DNA from: Fragilaria crotonensis
Lineage: Eukaryota > Bacillariophyta > Fragilariophyceae > Fragilariales > Fragilariaceae
Direction: 5' to 3'
Assembly (NCBI GenBank): GCA_022925895.1
Contig: JAKSYS010000622.1
Span: 1-37,118 of the forward strand
DNA length: 37,118 bases
Under the pieces are notes generated by a model that had not been told where the DNA came from, made no database searches, and saw nothing but the letters and a program-made list of their open reading frames with translations. The position numbers and the translations under genes were made by a program. Of this stretch, positions 10,185 to 21,101 are shown in pieces. How positions within the stretch are numbered: the first letter of the stretch is position 1; each line of letters opens with the position of its first letter.

Positions 10185-11830
10185 TTGACAGAGGGCATAA
10201 ACTGATCTGCCAAAAGGGTCAACATATTCAACAAGTGCAGTGTCAATGATAGTAAAGTGATTTCCTTTGCACTGGCAGCACTCAATTACTTGAATGTCCT
10301 CTCTGCCAATGTGCAACAGGCATACCTGGCCAATCTTGTGAATGAATAGGTTTCCACAATCGCAGGGTTGGAATTTGGAGCGGACAATGTTGGTTGTTCA
10401 GTACTCCTTGTTTGAGCACTCTCCGATCTTACTAAGTCAAGCGGATCTTGATGGCGAGACCACATGGCATCCACGCCGTGCGAAGACGGTTTCATCAAGT
10501 GCAAGGGAAACTGCCCAGATGTGGCTGTGAATGAGACCAAAGGTGAAGCAAAATGGCGGCAAGTACTGAGGGTACATCCTTTGCTACACAGATGACATTC
10601 TTTGAACCTCACGTGAGTCACAAGTTGTGATGGACAACTATCCTGCTTCCAAATAAAGTTTGAAGAAAGGAGGAAGTGTGAAGGAAGCTGATGCTTGTTG
10701 GGCGCTGACGAAGTGAAGAAAATGACAATTGATGGGTGGAGAGGATCCATGCAAGGTAGGGTGTGCACCAATGGCTGTCTGATCTTTATGTGAAACAGGA
10801 GGCTGTCACCAAAGTTGAATGCAAACTTGAGGAGATTGGTGAACAACCAAGCATGAACTTGTCAACACCAACCACAAGTCAAGGTTATATACTGCCTGAT
10901 ATTGATACTACTCCAGCAGATTTGGATCAATATGCATAGCGTACCAAGTGCTTCCAGGATTAAATTGGAGTACTAAAGCATTGGATATGTGAAGTTGTTG
11001 GTCAGATTGATATCTTGTTGATTTTGCAACGTTGTTGCATGTCCAAGCATCTCCAAGGCGGGGACATTTTGATCAACCTTTGTTCCACATGATTGCATAC
11101 TGAAACAAGCGGTCAAGCGCGGTCTTCAAGGTTACAGAACCTGTGTTTGATGAGAGTTGCATTCAAAAATGTGATTGGTGCAAATATAACCCCGGTGCGG
11201 CGTGTGAAGCCATACGGCCAGATGCGCCCAAAGTGCAGGGATAATTGGTATCTATGGGTTGCTTTGTTGAGGCTAAGCCAGCAGGAGTTGCTGGCTGCAT
11301 CACAAGCCACTCTCTTACTGGAGTCATTGTTTTTGTAAATCATTGAGCTTAAAACCTTTGGTATTTGAAGCAAAAGACCATTCTTGAGGCTTCTACCTCT
11401 GGTTCTGAATTCATTGCTGCAAAGAATGTAGTGCAATGGTTGAAGGTTTGCTTTGTGCATGATGGGTGTCAAAGTGGATAGAGCAAAGAATGTCTTCCGT
11501 GACAATGAATTGGTCCTGAAGAACTCCACCAAGCAAAATTGACATGGAACAGGAAATGTTATGCTATTGCTTACCATTGAGTGCACAATGGTCAAGAAGC
11601 TGCTGCTGGCAAGTGAAAGGGAGATGCAGAAACCTAGTACTTCAAGTAAGAGATTTTGTGTTCTCATGCACTTTGAGGAGATGTCAAAAATGGACAAAAT
11701 ACACCAGACCAATTCATGCGAGGATGGTTGTTCAAACTACATGAGCGAGCAAGGTTTCATTGTCTCCTCAATTCGGTGGTTAGCATTGAAGCCCGCCCAG
11801 CATTTCACTAAAAAGCAGAAAGAGCAAAGG
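10185..11830 (+). mobile_element. Degenerate Ty1/copia retrotransposon pol (RT and RNase H)
   Basis: A frameshifted, stop-riddled copia-type pol can be followed across three frames. In order: GGH/TDLPKGSTYSTSAVS near 10195-10245; FALAALNYLNVLSANVQQAYLAN from about 10260; the RT catalytic box YILCYTDDIL near 10573-10602 (YTDD at 10585-10596); IGVLK.WICEVVGQIDILL near 10962-11025; and the RNase H region TILEASTSGSEFIAAKNVVQWLK near 11380-11450. Further fragments (KNSTKQ, CYAIAYH) follow to about 11600. These blocks match the copia RT/RNase H order seen in diatom copia elements. No intact open frame, LTRs or primer-binding site were found, so this is a dead relic. It lies in the same orientation as the flanking acyl-CoA synthetase copies. 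Confidence 0.85.
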
Positions 11831-12329
11831 ATCTTACAGTAAGAAGATTAATGTTTTCCAACAAAGGTATACTTCAAGCTTTGACTTATGAATGTCTAAG
11901 ACCTCCCCAAATCCTGCGCCAGGAGGGAGGCATGGCATTTCGTTGTCTTGATTTGTCCAAAGGTAAATGCGCCCAACCGCAATAAAAGCTTCATTATGAA
12001 CAGGACCAGTCAGACACCAATTTCTTCTTTGTCACATCGGTCACACATTGTTGTTATCAACAACCTTAAGAGTCACTGTTACCATTACTCTCACATTGTC
12101 AGGTGAGATGATGATGAACTAAATCATCTTCAAAGGTTAGCCAGCAGGTAGTTACATTGAGATCAGAGAGTTCCCAAGAACATTCCCAGACCAGCCAGTA
12201 CTTGTATGTTTGTCAGTATAGGCGGGCGTGGATGGATTAGCGTGCATGTGATATGCGTTTCTTGGGTTTGTTTGGTATTGAATCCTCACAATGAACAGGG
12301 GCACCCGCCAAGGCGGTGATACCAATCAT

Positions 12330-12665
12330 TCTGTAGGATTTCTACTATTGGTGCCACATGATGGCAAGAAGCATCAATGACATTCAAATTCCCAGGGGAG
12401 ATTGAGAAGATCCCAGGTGGATGTTCTGAGTTGTGTCAGCCAGTTGCGGTCATCATTGATGGCAAGGAGCCTCTCAAAGCAAGGGCACAACAGTTGTGGG
12501 ATGAAATGGATTCTAAACAAGGGCCTACAAGGCAATGCAATTTCATCTTCAAGATTTCTCCAGTTGACATGGTGGATCACAGACTCAGCAGAGCAGATCT
12601 GACAGTCTCTGACCATCATGAACAATACCTCCTGGCATCATGCAGAGAACTCATACCTTCCCTCA
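12330..12665 (+). mobile_element. Relic of a pogo/CENP-B-like DDE transposase
   Basis: Fragments of a DDE superfamily endonuclease are readable with frameshifts. CHMMARSINDIQIPRGD near 12354-12400 corresponds to the region after the second catalytic Asp, though the Asp itself is not preserved. IPGGCSELCQPVAV then follows with a KEPLKARAQQLWDEM segment at about 12410-12510, the hallmark 'IPGG-C-T-x-L-C-QP-x-D-V ... KPFK ... LW' block. SWHHAENSYLP near 12630-12662 matches the later W-H motif. The usual Asp after QP-V is Ala here, so the fragment cannot be active. Terminal inverted repeats were not found. This is a second, independent element relic between the duplicated acyl-CoA synthetase genes. 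Confidence 0.7.
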
Positions 12666-14913
12666 GAAATGCTGCAATGCAATGACAACACCAGAGCCAC
12701 CATCCAGTGTGCTGAAGATGAACAAGGTCAAGCAGATGCTGACGGTCGTGGATAACAAGAAGACATACATGCCAGTAATTAGTAGTCCAAAAATTGTCAT
12801 CTGCATCTGAATCTCCTGATCAGGATGATGATGTGCCATCAGCAAGACTTCTAGAGCCCCTGGTGATTCCACTACAATCCCCACTTCATTGTAATCCTCC
12901 TCCACAACCACGACCACCGGTGGTTTGAAAAGACCCTGCTGGTTGTGATGCTACACATGACTCTATGAGCCATCATCGTCTGCATCTGATGGTGATTGAT
13001 GACGACGCATTATAGACTCCATTTGTTTTGTTGGTTACTAGTAAGCACTCCTGTAATGGCTTTCATTACGATCCTGCTGCATGGTAGTAGTTTCACGAGT
13101 ATGACTAATCTTTTATCATCTTGCTTCCTTAGGACCTGAACATCATCAATGTACTCATAGACATTGCAATAGCCCTCTGCATCACTTCCCACACCACAAA
13201 CTGCTAGGATTGATGATGCAAGATCATGTAATGATGTAGTGCATACTCATTCATTCATTCATTTATTCCATGCTGAGACAATTTTGGTTTCTTTTGTGTC
13301 TACAATGCATGCATACCCGGCACCCCTATTGAAGTACGATTCCTTCTTTCTGAAGTGACTTTGGACTGTGCCAACATGATGGCAACAACCTGAACAAGAT
13401 AGCCACCATCAACATGTGCTTGACAAACATGGTGTCACGGCAAGAAGAAGAATCCCTGTCAACAATGATCAAGCAATACAATACCATATATCACCCATTG
13501 CACAGGAACAGTTATTTCTTTGCACTGCTGTTGATCTAAGGGGAAAATCATTAAGTGGCTTTGCTGAGTAGAAATTGCACAGCTTCTATTACATGTTGTA
13601 ACATACCATTCAATTCATGCTGCACTTCTTGGTTTGTGAAGATGTGAACCAGTGTCAAGGGCTATTGCTTTGCCACAACAACAAGCAGCTATGCTGTTCA
13701 CAAGAGCATTCTTGATTGCACTCTTCATTGATGACTATTTTACCTTGTACACCGGTTCAGTGGAAATGATCCTCTGGACAAGCTGAATATGAGTGTGCAT
13801 GCAGATTTACTACATCTGGAAACATATGTATAGGAGAGCTAAACACAATTGTACTTGATTTTTACCAGAGAGTACAGAAATGTAAGGGATGCAGATACTA
13901 TCTGAGAAATGTAGTACTTGTCTGTGATGCCTAGCCCAAGGGGACTGAATGAATTTTATCATGAGTTTGGGTTATTCCAAAGCCCTGATAAGACAGATGA
14001 TTTTTTCCTGACTTGTAGGATGACCCCCCTGGTGGAGTCTGAAATACTAGCTAATTGATCAAGTTGCAAGCTGTTGCTACTGGTGATTGGTTCTAACTGT
14101 CAGAGTCAATCTTCTTCAAGGTGGCAGAATGTGCCACACGCGCAATGGTTTATTCACAAGTTACATCAAAATGGGGTCCGCCATTTTCAGTCATTCGTCC
14201 GTAATGTACATCTACAGTAGACAGGAGAATGAGGTACACCACTACTGCTACAGCGAGATACCCCCAGCTAACAGTCAGTGCACGAACTGCTGTATGAGTC
14301 GGGTTACTATGCATTATGCATACGCCAGTAGTCGTACGCGAGAAGGGATGACTGAAGCACAAAATGGGAACGCTCGTGTCAATGTTGGATGAGACAGGTC
14401 GACAGGTGACCGGTGACAACTTGGTGCCATTTACGGGCTTCTACTCCGGACTCCGGACTCCGTAGTACGAAAAACAACGAAATACCTACCTCTACTAGAG
14501 TACTAGAGTAGGAGTCCAACGAATAGAAGTAAGGCGGAACCAGCATTCTCATCGAAGTGCCTTGCAATATAATGCGATAGCTCGTACCCAAGTGTCGTAC
14601 ACACCAGGTACAAGTACCCCTCTCTAGTTCACGAGGGCTTCGAGGTTGAAGTGGCACGACGACGGCACGACCCCAAAACAGAACATGACAACATGTCGAT
14701 TTTATTATACACTCATACAGTACTAAGAAATTCGGAGGGACAAAACCAGAACGCTTAATTCAGAGCTTGACACCAAGCTTGGATTCCAACGATACCAAAA
14801 GTAGGTTTTTCCTCGTCACACAGAACATGTCACAGATACGAATCATAGTTAAACGCTCACAAGCAGTTTTAGTCAAACATCACACTCACATTAAAGCTTG
14901 CTTCAAAACCTCC
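12666..14913. other. Gene-poor interval upstream of acyl-CoA synthetase copy 2
   Basis: No gene is supported. Open frames are short and interrupted. The 12.7-14.1 kb part is probably eroded transposon sequence, but I could not assign it to a family. From about 14420 the composition changes to the pattern seen upstream of other genes here (ACTCCGGACTCCGG, GTAC-containing strings), presumably the 5' region of copy 2. Confidence 0.5.
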
Positions 14914-17199
14914 ATGTCCACTCTCCCAATCTCAACGTCCAATGTGAAACAAGAAGTCGCCATCCGCAAAGGTGATGGCCACTACTATAATCTTCCCGCC
15001 ATGACCGTAATGGAATGCTTCGATGCCGCGGTCAAGAAGTACGGCGACAAGCCGGCGCTTCACCAAAAGGTTCCGTCAAAGGTGCGTTGGAGTGCGTGTA
15101 TGTTTTCCGGCCCTCACTTTACAGCGATAACCTTTTCTGTTTGATGTCATAACTGCGCATTATTTATCACTTTGCTAATCCATGGCTCGATTCTGATCTC
15201 AATCCCCACAGGGCATCACGTTGGAAGATACTCCATTCACGACCTGGACGTGGAAAGAATATCGTGCTCAGGTAGACGCCTTTGCCAAGTCACTCATCTC
15301 GCTCGGCTTTGAGCCCTTCGACATTATCAACATTATTGGTTTCAACAGTAGTGCATGGTTCATCGCAAACTTTGGAGCCATCGCTGCCGGAGGTGTAGCC
15401 GCAGGAATATACGCCACCAATCTCTCCGATGCTTGTAAATATATCAGCGGGCATTCGGAGAGCAAGGTAGTTGTCTGTGAAGGATTGAAGCAGCTTGAGA
15501 AGTACTATTCAATTGCAAGCGACCTCCCAAACCTCAAGGCTTTGGTAAGTTTGACGTCGTAAGACTGCAAGCAATCCGTTACCGACCCGGCTCACCGAAC
15601 AATGTCTCGCTCTCGCTGCAGGTCGTCTACCATTGCGAGGAGATTCCTGACGACATCAAGCAGAATCTTCCGAATGTTGCGGTGTACACCTTCGCTGAAT
15701 TCCTGACGTTGGGAGAACAGGTTGGTGACGAAGTGCTCGTCTCTCGAGCTAAAGCAATGAAACCTGGACAAACCTGCACCTTGATTTACACGTCGGGAAC
15801 TACCGGACCACCAAAGGCTGTAATGGTCACTCATGATAACATTACATGGACTGTTCGTCTGATGCTCACATATCTCCCAGGAGGAAAACTCGACAACAAC
15901 GACCACATTGTCTCGTTCCTCCCAGTATCTCACATTGCTGCTCAAATGCTAGACCTGCACATTCCGATGCAAACTGGTGCCCAGTGCCACTTCGCGCAGC
16001 CTGACGCTCTCAAGGGGTCGCTCGTAACAACGCTCAAGGCGGTTCGTCCCACCATTTTCTTCGCAGTCCCTCGTGTCTGGGAAAAGTTTTACGATAAGCT
16101 CCAGGAAATCGGAAAATCGTCATCAGGAATCAAGAAGGTGCTCTCAACGTGGGCCAAGGCACAGGCGTTGAAACATTGGGAATCCTTGGAATATGGATCT
16201 ACAACTGGCGGCGCACTTCTTTATCCCCTTGCGAAAAAACTGTTGAGAAAGGTTCATGTTGCCCTTGGTCTCGATAGGTGCAACTCCTTTTTCGTAAGTG
16301 CAGCTCCGATTGAAGTCAAGATTCTCAAGTATTTTCTTTCCATTGATATTCCTGTCATGGAAATCTTCGGTCAGTCGGAATGTACTGGACCCCATTCTAG
16401 CAACCGTCGTGAAGCATTCAAGCTAGGTTCCGTGGGTCGTCCAATGCCAGGCACAGAAACAATGATTGCTCCTGAAAACGGGGAACTTTGCTATCGTGGA
16501 CGTCACATCTTTGCTGGATACATGAACATGGACGAGAAGACCAAGGAAACAGTTGACGCTGATGGGTGGATGCGTTCTGGCGATGTCGCCAAGGTACGTG
16601 CGAGTGGTAGTGATAATATCGATCCTGTGATGGTACCCCAAGTTATGCTGCGAAATCCCTCACTCGGCTGCTTGTAGATTGATGATGATCACGATCCAAG
16701 CATTCCAAAGCCATCTGGGTTCATCTCCATCACAGGTCGACTCAAGGAACTGATTATTACTGGTGGAGGGGAGAATGTAGCGCCTGTCCTGATTGAGGAT
16801 CAATTCAAACTTGCCATTCCTGCGTTATCGAACTGCATGTTGGTTGGAGATAAGCGCAAATTCTTGACCATTCTTTTCTGTCTCCGAGTTGAAATCGATG
16901 AGGATGGCACGGCCACAAACAAACTGACAGGACGCGCTTTGGAGACGAGCAAGGAGATTGGTTCAACAGCGACAACAACTGATGAGGTGAGGAGTGATCC
17001 ATTGTGGAAGGAATATCTGGATAAGGGAATGGAAACAGCGAATCAAGCTGCCACCTCCAGCGCGCAAATTGTTGGCAAGTGGAGTCTTCTGTCGACCGAC
17101 TTTACCGAGAAGGGAGGGGAGTTGACTCCTACCCTCAAGCTCAAGCGATTTGCTGCGGCAGACATTCACAAAGAGGCAATTGAGGCAATGTACGTGTGA
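14914..17199 (+). CDS. Bubblegum-type long-chain acyl-CoA synthetase, copy 2 (four exons)
   Basis: Tandem paralogue of the gene at 6318, predicted to perform the same ATP-dependent fatty acid activation. Exons are 14914-15081, 15212-15544, 15622-16593 and 16678-17199. Their lengths (168, 333, 972 and 522 nt) equal those of copy 1 exactly, giving 664 aa with the same three phase-0 introns. The P-loop YTSGTTGPPKAVMVTHDN, the FGQSECTGPH block and the C-terminal TLKLKR are intact. Exon 2 is about 93% identical to copy 1 in both DNA and protein by eye. Differences from copy 1 include ITGGGENVAP for ITAGGENVPP and ISITGRLKE for IYITGRIKE near the adenylate site. Intron 3 (84 nt) is unrelated in sequence to that of copy 1 and uses a normal TAG acceptor. 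The frame is open upstream, so a longer basic N-terminus starting near 14827 is possible. Confidence 0.93.
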
Positions 17200-18090
17200 A
17201 TCTTGAACTGACCACACTTTCTGCTTGTCGATACATCTTCATATTCTTAGATCAGCACATCAAACAACACCATGTGACGAACAGTGAGTCCTGTTGCATT
17301 TTCTTTCCTCCTTGGCCATGAAGCACAGCACACAGTACTTGTACAAGTAGTCCGGCGAGTAGAGAATAACAGTACTTGTACTCCAGTACCTGGTAAACGG
17401 TAAACCTAATAACGGCACGATACTGTAGTGCAGTACAGTACTTCAAGTATCGCGCCGAAACGCATCTTCCGAAAGTATTCGTTTATGATTATAATATATA
17501 TTCGTTGTTCATTTTCGACGTTCGAAATATATTTCGTGTCTTTGAACTTTGAACAGTTTTCCTTTCGAAGCTCTTGTCGTCCTTTCATATCTCTTTACAT
17601 GGGTACAAGTACCAGGTACAACGTACAAGTATGCATACTGTATGCATAGTGCTGTACAGCTGTACATCTACCGTAGCTGTACATACTGCGGTAGGGGTAC
17701 TGTATGGGAATTATTTTCACATTCGTTCCCGTTCGTTTTCGCTTCCGAATCCGAAATGAGACATGACGACATGACAGATGGCACTGCTCAACTCTGCCTG
17801 GTAATGACCGCAACGTGGAAGCTACACTGTAAACGACGGCGGACGGAGTTTGCTGAGATGTCCCAGTCAGTTCGTAAAATGCCGATTCAAGTGAGTGATG
17901 TTGTTCGCTGTTCTTGAGAGCCGGCTTCCACAGAAAAAACGAACCTATTCTATACAGGTGCACCACTTCTTACTGTGTTGCACTGATACTGCGCACTGAT
18001 CATTGTCGTTCATCATCGCAACTTGCAACATCGATACGCATTACTGGTAGAGGATTGGTACTCCGTACTAATACTCGATTACGAGCAACC
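17200..18090. other. 5' region of the bestrophin gene, GTAC-rich
   Basis: Between acyl-CoA synthetase copy 2 and the bestrophin start. About 15 GTAC tetramers lie between 17336 and 17700 by hand count, in strings such as CAGTACTTGTACTCCAGTACC and GGGTACAAGTACCAGGTAC. Open frames here (for example 17549-17917) are low complexity and match nothing I recognise. The frame of the bestrophin gene is open from 17914, but that stretch reads as leader DNA. Confidence 0.6.
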
Positions 18091-19419
18091 ATGAGGACTT
18101 CACCATCAGTGTTTCTGCTTTTGAAGCGGCGCAGTTGCAGAATCTTGCTCGGCTTGGCATTGTTATCTCTTTCTCTCCGATCGAGCAACGCCCCACAAGG
18201 GGTTGAAGCCTTCGCGACGCCGAACCTGTTACGACTGTCGCAACTGCAACATAAGCAACTTCAATTGCCCAGAAAAGGGCAATTGAACTTCGGGCCGTCT
18301 GATGAAGATCAGATTCCGTATGCGGAGCAGAGTCGTCGGTACAGACGAACGCTCTTTAATCATGACGACTGGATGAAGCAGCGACACGCTGACAGGCTTC
18401 TCAAAAACTTACGCACCACTTTCAAGTCAGGCGTCGTACGCCAGTTGGCAAACGAGCTTCTTCTCGTCACAATTGTTGCAGTCACGTTGTGTTTATGGAA
18501 CTCGCTTCTTGTCGTTGGGTACCAAGACTTTCTTGGGCACATGCACCCGCCCTTGATTAACAGTTTACCGCTCTTATCGTTGCCTTTGGAACCCTTTTCA
18601 CTCTCTAGTCCTGCCTTGGGTCTCTTACTGGTCTTTCGTACCAACGCATGCTATGGGCGTTGGACTGAAGCACGAAAAGCATGGGGCGCTGTCGTCAACA
18701 ATTGTCGTAATTTGCTTCGGTTGGGGGCCAGTTGGATCAAGGACGATGATAGTGGCACTTCCAGAAAACATCTGGAACAACTTGCAAATGCCACATGGGC
18801 TTTTGCTAGATGTCTACAGCGACACTTGCTGGGAGAACGCGAGGATGAAGAATCCTTTCTTATCGATATACACCAACATTTGTCACCAGCGACAGTGCAG
18901 AATCTCATTGACGCACGTCATAAACCAGCTCGTGCCTTGTACGACCTATCCAATGTCATCAATGCACTGCCTCTACCCTACCTCCGTCGCCTCGAACTGG
19001 ACAAATCGGTCGTGGCCCTGTGCGACGCCCTAGGAGTCTGCGATCGCATCTTTTCCTCGCCTGTACCCCTGGTCTACACCCGCCATACGGCACGATTTTT
19101 GGGGTTCTGGACGTTGGCTCTGCCTCTGGGACTGTGGAATGCCTTTTCAACATCCTGGAATCACATTGCCATGCTGCCGGCATGCTTACTGATATCGTTC
19201 TTTCTATTTGGAATAGAAGAGCTGGCAACTCAGTTGGAAGAGCCGTTTTCGATTCTTCCTATTGATAAATTGGTGCACGGAGTGCGACTGGGTTCCGACG
19301 AGACTGTCGAATGGCATTTTGACTCGGAATCGACGAATCTGCGTCAAGCCGTCAAACACGATATGACTGTCGAATTGTTGGAGCATCTTTTGAAGAGCAG
19401 TAGTAGTGATCTATTGTAG
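18091..19419 (+). CDS. Plastid-targeted bestrophin-like anion channel
   Basis: Predicted bestrophin/UPF0187 family anion channel (442 aa, single exon). Characteristic segments are FRTNACYGRWTEARKAWGAV (from residue 182), PVPLVYTRHTARFLGFW followed by a hydrophobic stretch, and GIEELATQLEEPFSILPIDKL near the C-terminus. Several hydrophobic helices are visible (ELLLVTIVAVTLCLWNSLLVV; TLALPLGLW; MLPACLLISFFLFGI). The N-terminus from the ATG at 18091 is a hydrophobic signal peptide followed by VEA then FATP (Phe at 41), which fits the diatom bipartite plastid leader with Phe at the cleavage site. In-frame upstream Mets exist (17914 onward), but they would bury the signal peptide. Plant and algal plastid homologues conduct chloride or bicarbonate at thylakoids; which ion applies here is inference. 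It converges with the cyclophilin gene across a 209-bp gap. Confidence 0.9.
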   Translation: MRTSPSVFLLLKRRSCRILLGLALLSLSLRSSNAPQGVEAFATPNLLRLSQLQHKQLQLPRKGQLNFGPSDEDQIPYAEQSRRYRRTLFNHDDWMKQRHADRLLKNLRTTFKSGVVRQLANELLLVTIVAVTLCLWNSLLVVGYQDFLGHMHPPLINSLPLLSLPLEPFSLSSPALGLLLVFRTNACYGRWTEARKAWGAVVNNCRNLLRLGASWIKDDDSGTSRKHLEQLANATWAFARCLQRHLLGEREDEESFLIDIHQHLSPATVQNLIDARHKPARALYDLSNVINALPLPYLRRLELDKSVVALCDALGVCDRIFSSPVPLVYTRHTARFLGFWTLALPLGLWNAFSTSWNHIAMLPACLLISFFLFGIEELATQLEEPFSILPIDKLVHGVRLGSDETVEWHFDSESTNLRQAVKHDMTVELLEHLLKSSSSDLL

Positions 19420-19628
19420 CCACATTCCGACCGATGACTAATCGTACACTTGTACTAACTGATAGTGGAGAAGTTGGAGATAGGATGCACAAGTGGCCGA
19501 GCGATTTCTCACGTAGACTACAAGAGCTTCATGCTCCAATGTTGTTGATTCAAAGCTACGTAGGTCGAAGAGTTTCTATGTTACTTCGTTCTTCAGATAC
19601 TACGGATAAGTATCACTCTTACTTGCGT

Positions 19629-20388
19629 TTAGAGCTCGCCAGAGTCCACAATCGTAACCTTGCTCTTGGGAGTACCGCTGTTGGTTCCTTGCGCCTCGAT
19701 TTTCTTGACATACTCTTCTCCTTCAATAACTTTTCCAAAGACAACATGACGACCATCAAGCCAAGGTGTCTGGACAGTAGTGATAAAGAATTGAGAACCG
19801 TTGGTGTTGGGTCCAGAGTTGGCCATGGACAGGTACATGGGTCCTTCATGCTTGAGCTTGAAATTCTCATCGTCAAACTTGTTTCCGTAGATAGATTCAC
19901 CTCCACGTCCATTAAAGTCAGTAAAATCACCTCCTTGAATCATGAAATTGGGAATGATTCTATGGAAGATGGATCCCTTGAAATGAAGTGGCTTTCCCGA
20001 TTTTCCAACACCCTTCTCACCGGTGCACAGGGCACGAAAGTTCTCGGCAGTCTTGGGGACGTCCTTACCGAACAATCCCAAAACGATGCGTCCCTTCTCT
20101 CCACCTTCAATTTCAACATCGAAAAAGACTTTGCTGGTGATTTCGATCTCACTGCATTATGCGCATTATTGCGTATTTTGTGTGTGTGTGGGTTGGGTTT
20201 GTGGTGTTTTTTAAAAAAGACCGAGGCATTAGATTTTTGAATGTCAATGGTTGAAGCAGGAGCCGTTGTGGATGACGAATTCGACAACGCAAGACACGCA
20301 CGATAAGAGGAATCACAAGAAGAACTCACGCTGTCACGCTGAGGACAAGGTAGGAGAGAGCAAGGAAGACGGCAGAGAGGACCTTCAT
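19629..20388 (-). CDS. Secretory cyclophilin-type peptidyl-prolyl isomerase, two exons
   Basis: Peptidyl-prolyl cis-trans isomerase of the cyclophilin A/B type. Exon 1 (20388-20330) encodes a signal peptide ([20 protein letters not shown]), a 177-nt intron follows, and exon 2 (20151-19629) encodes the catalytic domain; the total is 193 aa. The active-site blocks are intact: [15 protein letters not shown] (with the catalytic Arg), NGSQFFITT, and [14 protein letters not shown] (with the drug-contact Trp). Splicing joins AGC to T so that the mature protein starts near [12 protein letters not shown], typical of ER/secretory cyclophilins. No KDEL-like retention signal is present; it ends VDSGEL. 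It shares a divergent, GTAC-rich upstream region with the protein kinase gene. Confidence 0.94.
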
Positions 20389-21101
20389 GATGGCTGGTAC
20401 TTTTCGGATCTTGGTTTTTAATGTCTCTGCGATCTTCCACGTTTGGGGAATGATAACTGGAATCTGGAATCTGGAGTAGTATATCTGGTACACTGGTACT
20501 CTAGTAGTAGCAACCGTAGAGTACGTGCTACTACAGACTACAGTACTTGTACTCAGGATCCCGAGGACTGGAGTTGTACAGTACTCGTACGACATTGTGT
20601 ACTGTACATGTACATGCTGTATCCTGTATGCTCGTACCTGGTACCAGGTACGATACCATACTCCGTATAGCATAATTATTAGTGGATTCTACTGGTAGGA
20701 ACAACAGTAGTTTTTGCACTGGATTTTTTTGTGTACTGCGGATGCAGGAATTTAAGTAGCCAACTCTGCGTACATGGGCAAGCTGCTCCCGGCAGCGCTG
20801 CAATTCCAAAGACGGCAGCAGTGCAGACAAAACAAACGTGACCGATAGTACTTGTACTTGTAATGTAGGGACATCATCATCAGTATTACATCCTATGATA
20901 CTCCCCGAGTACATCGAGTTGATGACCCCTTTCATTTGTCGCGTCGCCTTGAATCCGAAAATTCATGCTCGCTTGTGTACTTTGTCGTAAAGACCCCACG
21001 ATTTCTTGCTTTTTGCGTCCGACGTTTCGGACTTGGGTCACAAAAGGATTATAATTGCACGACCACTGGAGATCATTGATTGTTAATCATCACTGATTGC
21101 C
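20389..21101. promoter_or_regulatory. Divergent promoter region, GTAC-rich
   Basis: Lies between the cyclophilin (-) and kinase (+) starts. About 20 GTAC tetramers fall in 20460-20990 by hand count, including a 22-bp perfect palindrome at 20632-20653. No gene is supported. It presumably holds the core promoters of both genes, but no clear TATA box is visible. Confidence 0.55.
20632..20653. repeat. 22-bp perfect palindrome, GTAC core
   Basis: The 22 bp are a perfect inverted repeat without a spacer: CGTACCTGGTACCAGGTACG flanked by T and A. The central 16 bp equal the palindrome at 5574-5589. It lies about 245 bp upstream of the cyclophilin start and 450 bp upstream of the kinase start. Confidence 0.9.

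Noticed and set aside
8596-14700. LTRs bounding the copia relic
   Set aside because: I looked for TG...CA direct repeats and a primer-binding site on both sides and saw none; the interval is too eroded to judge by eye.
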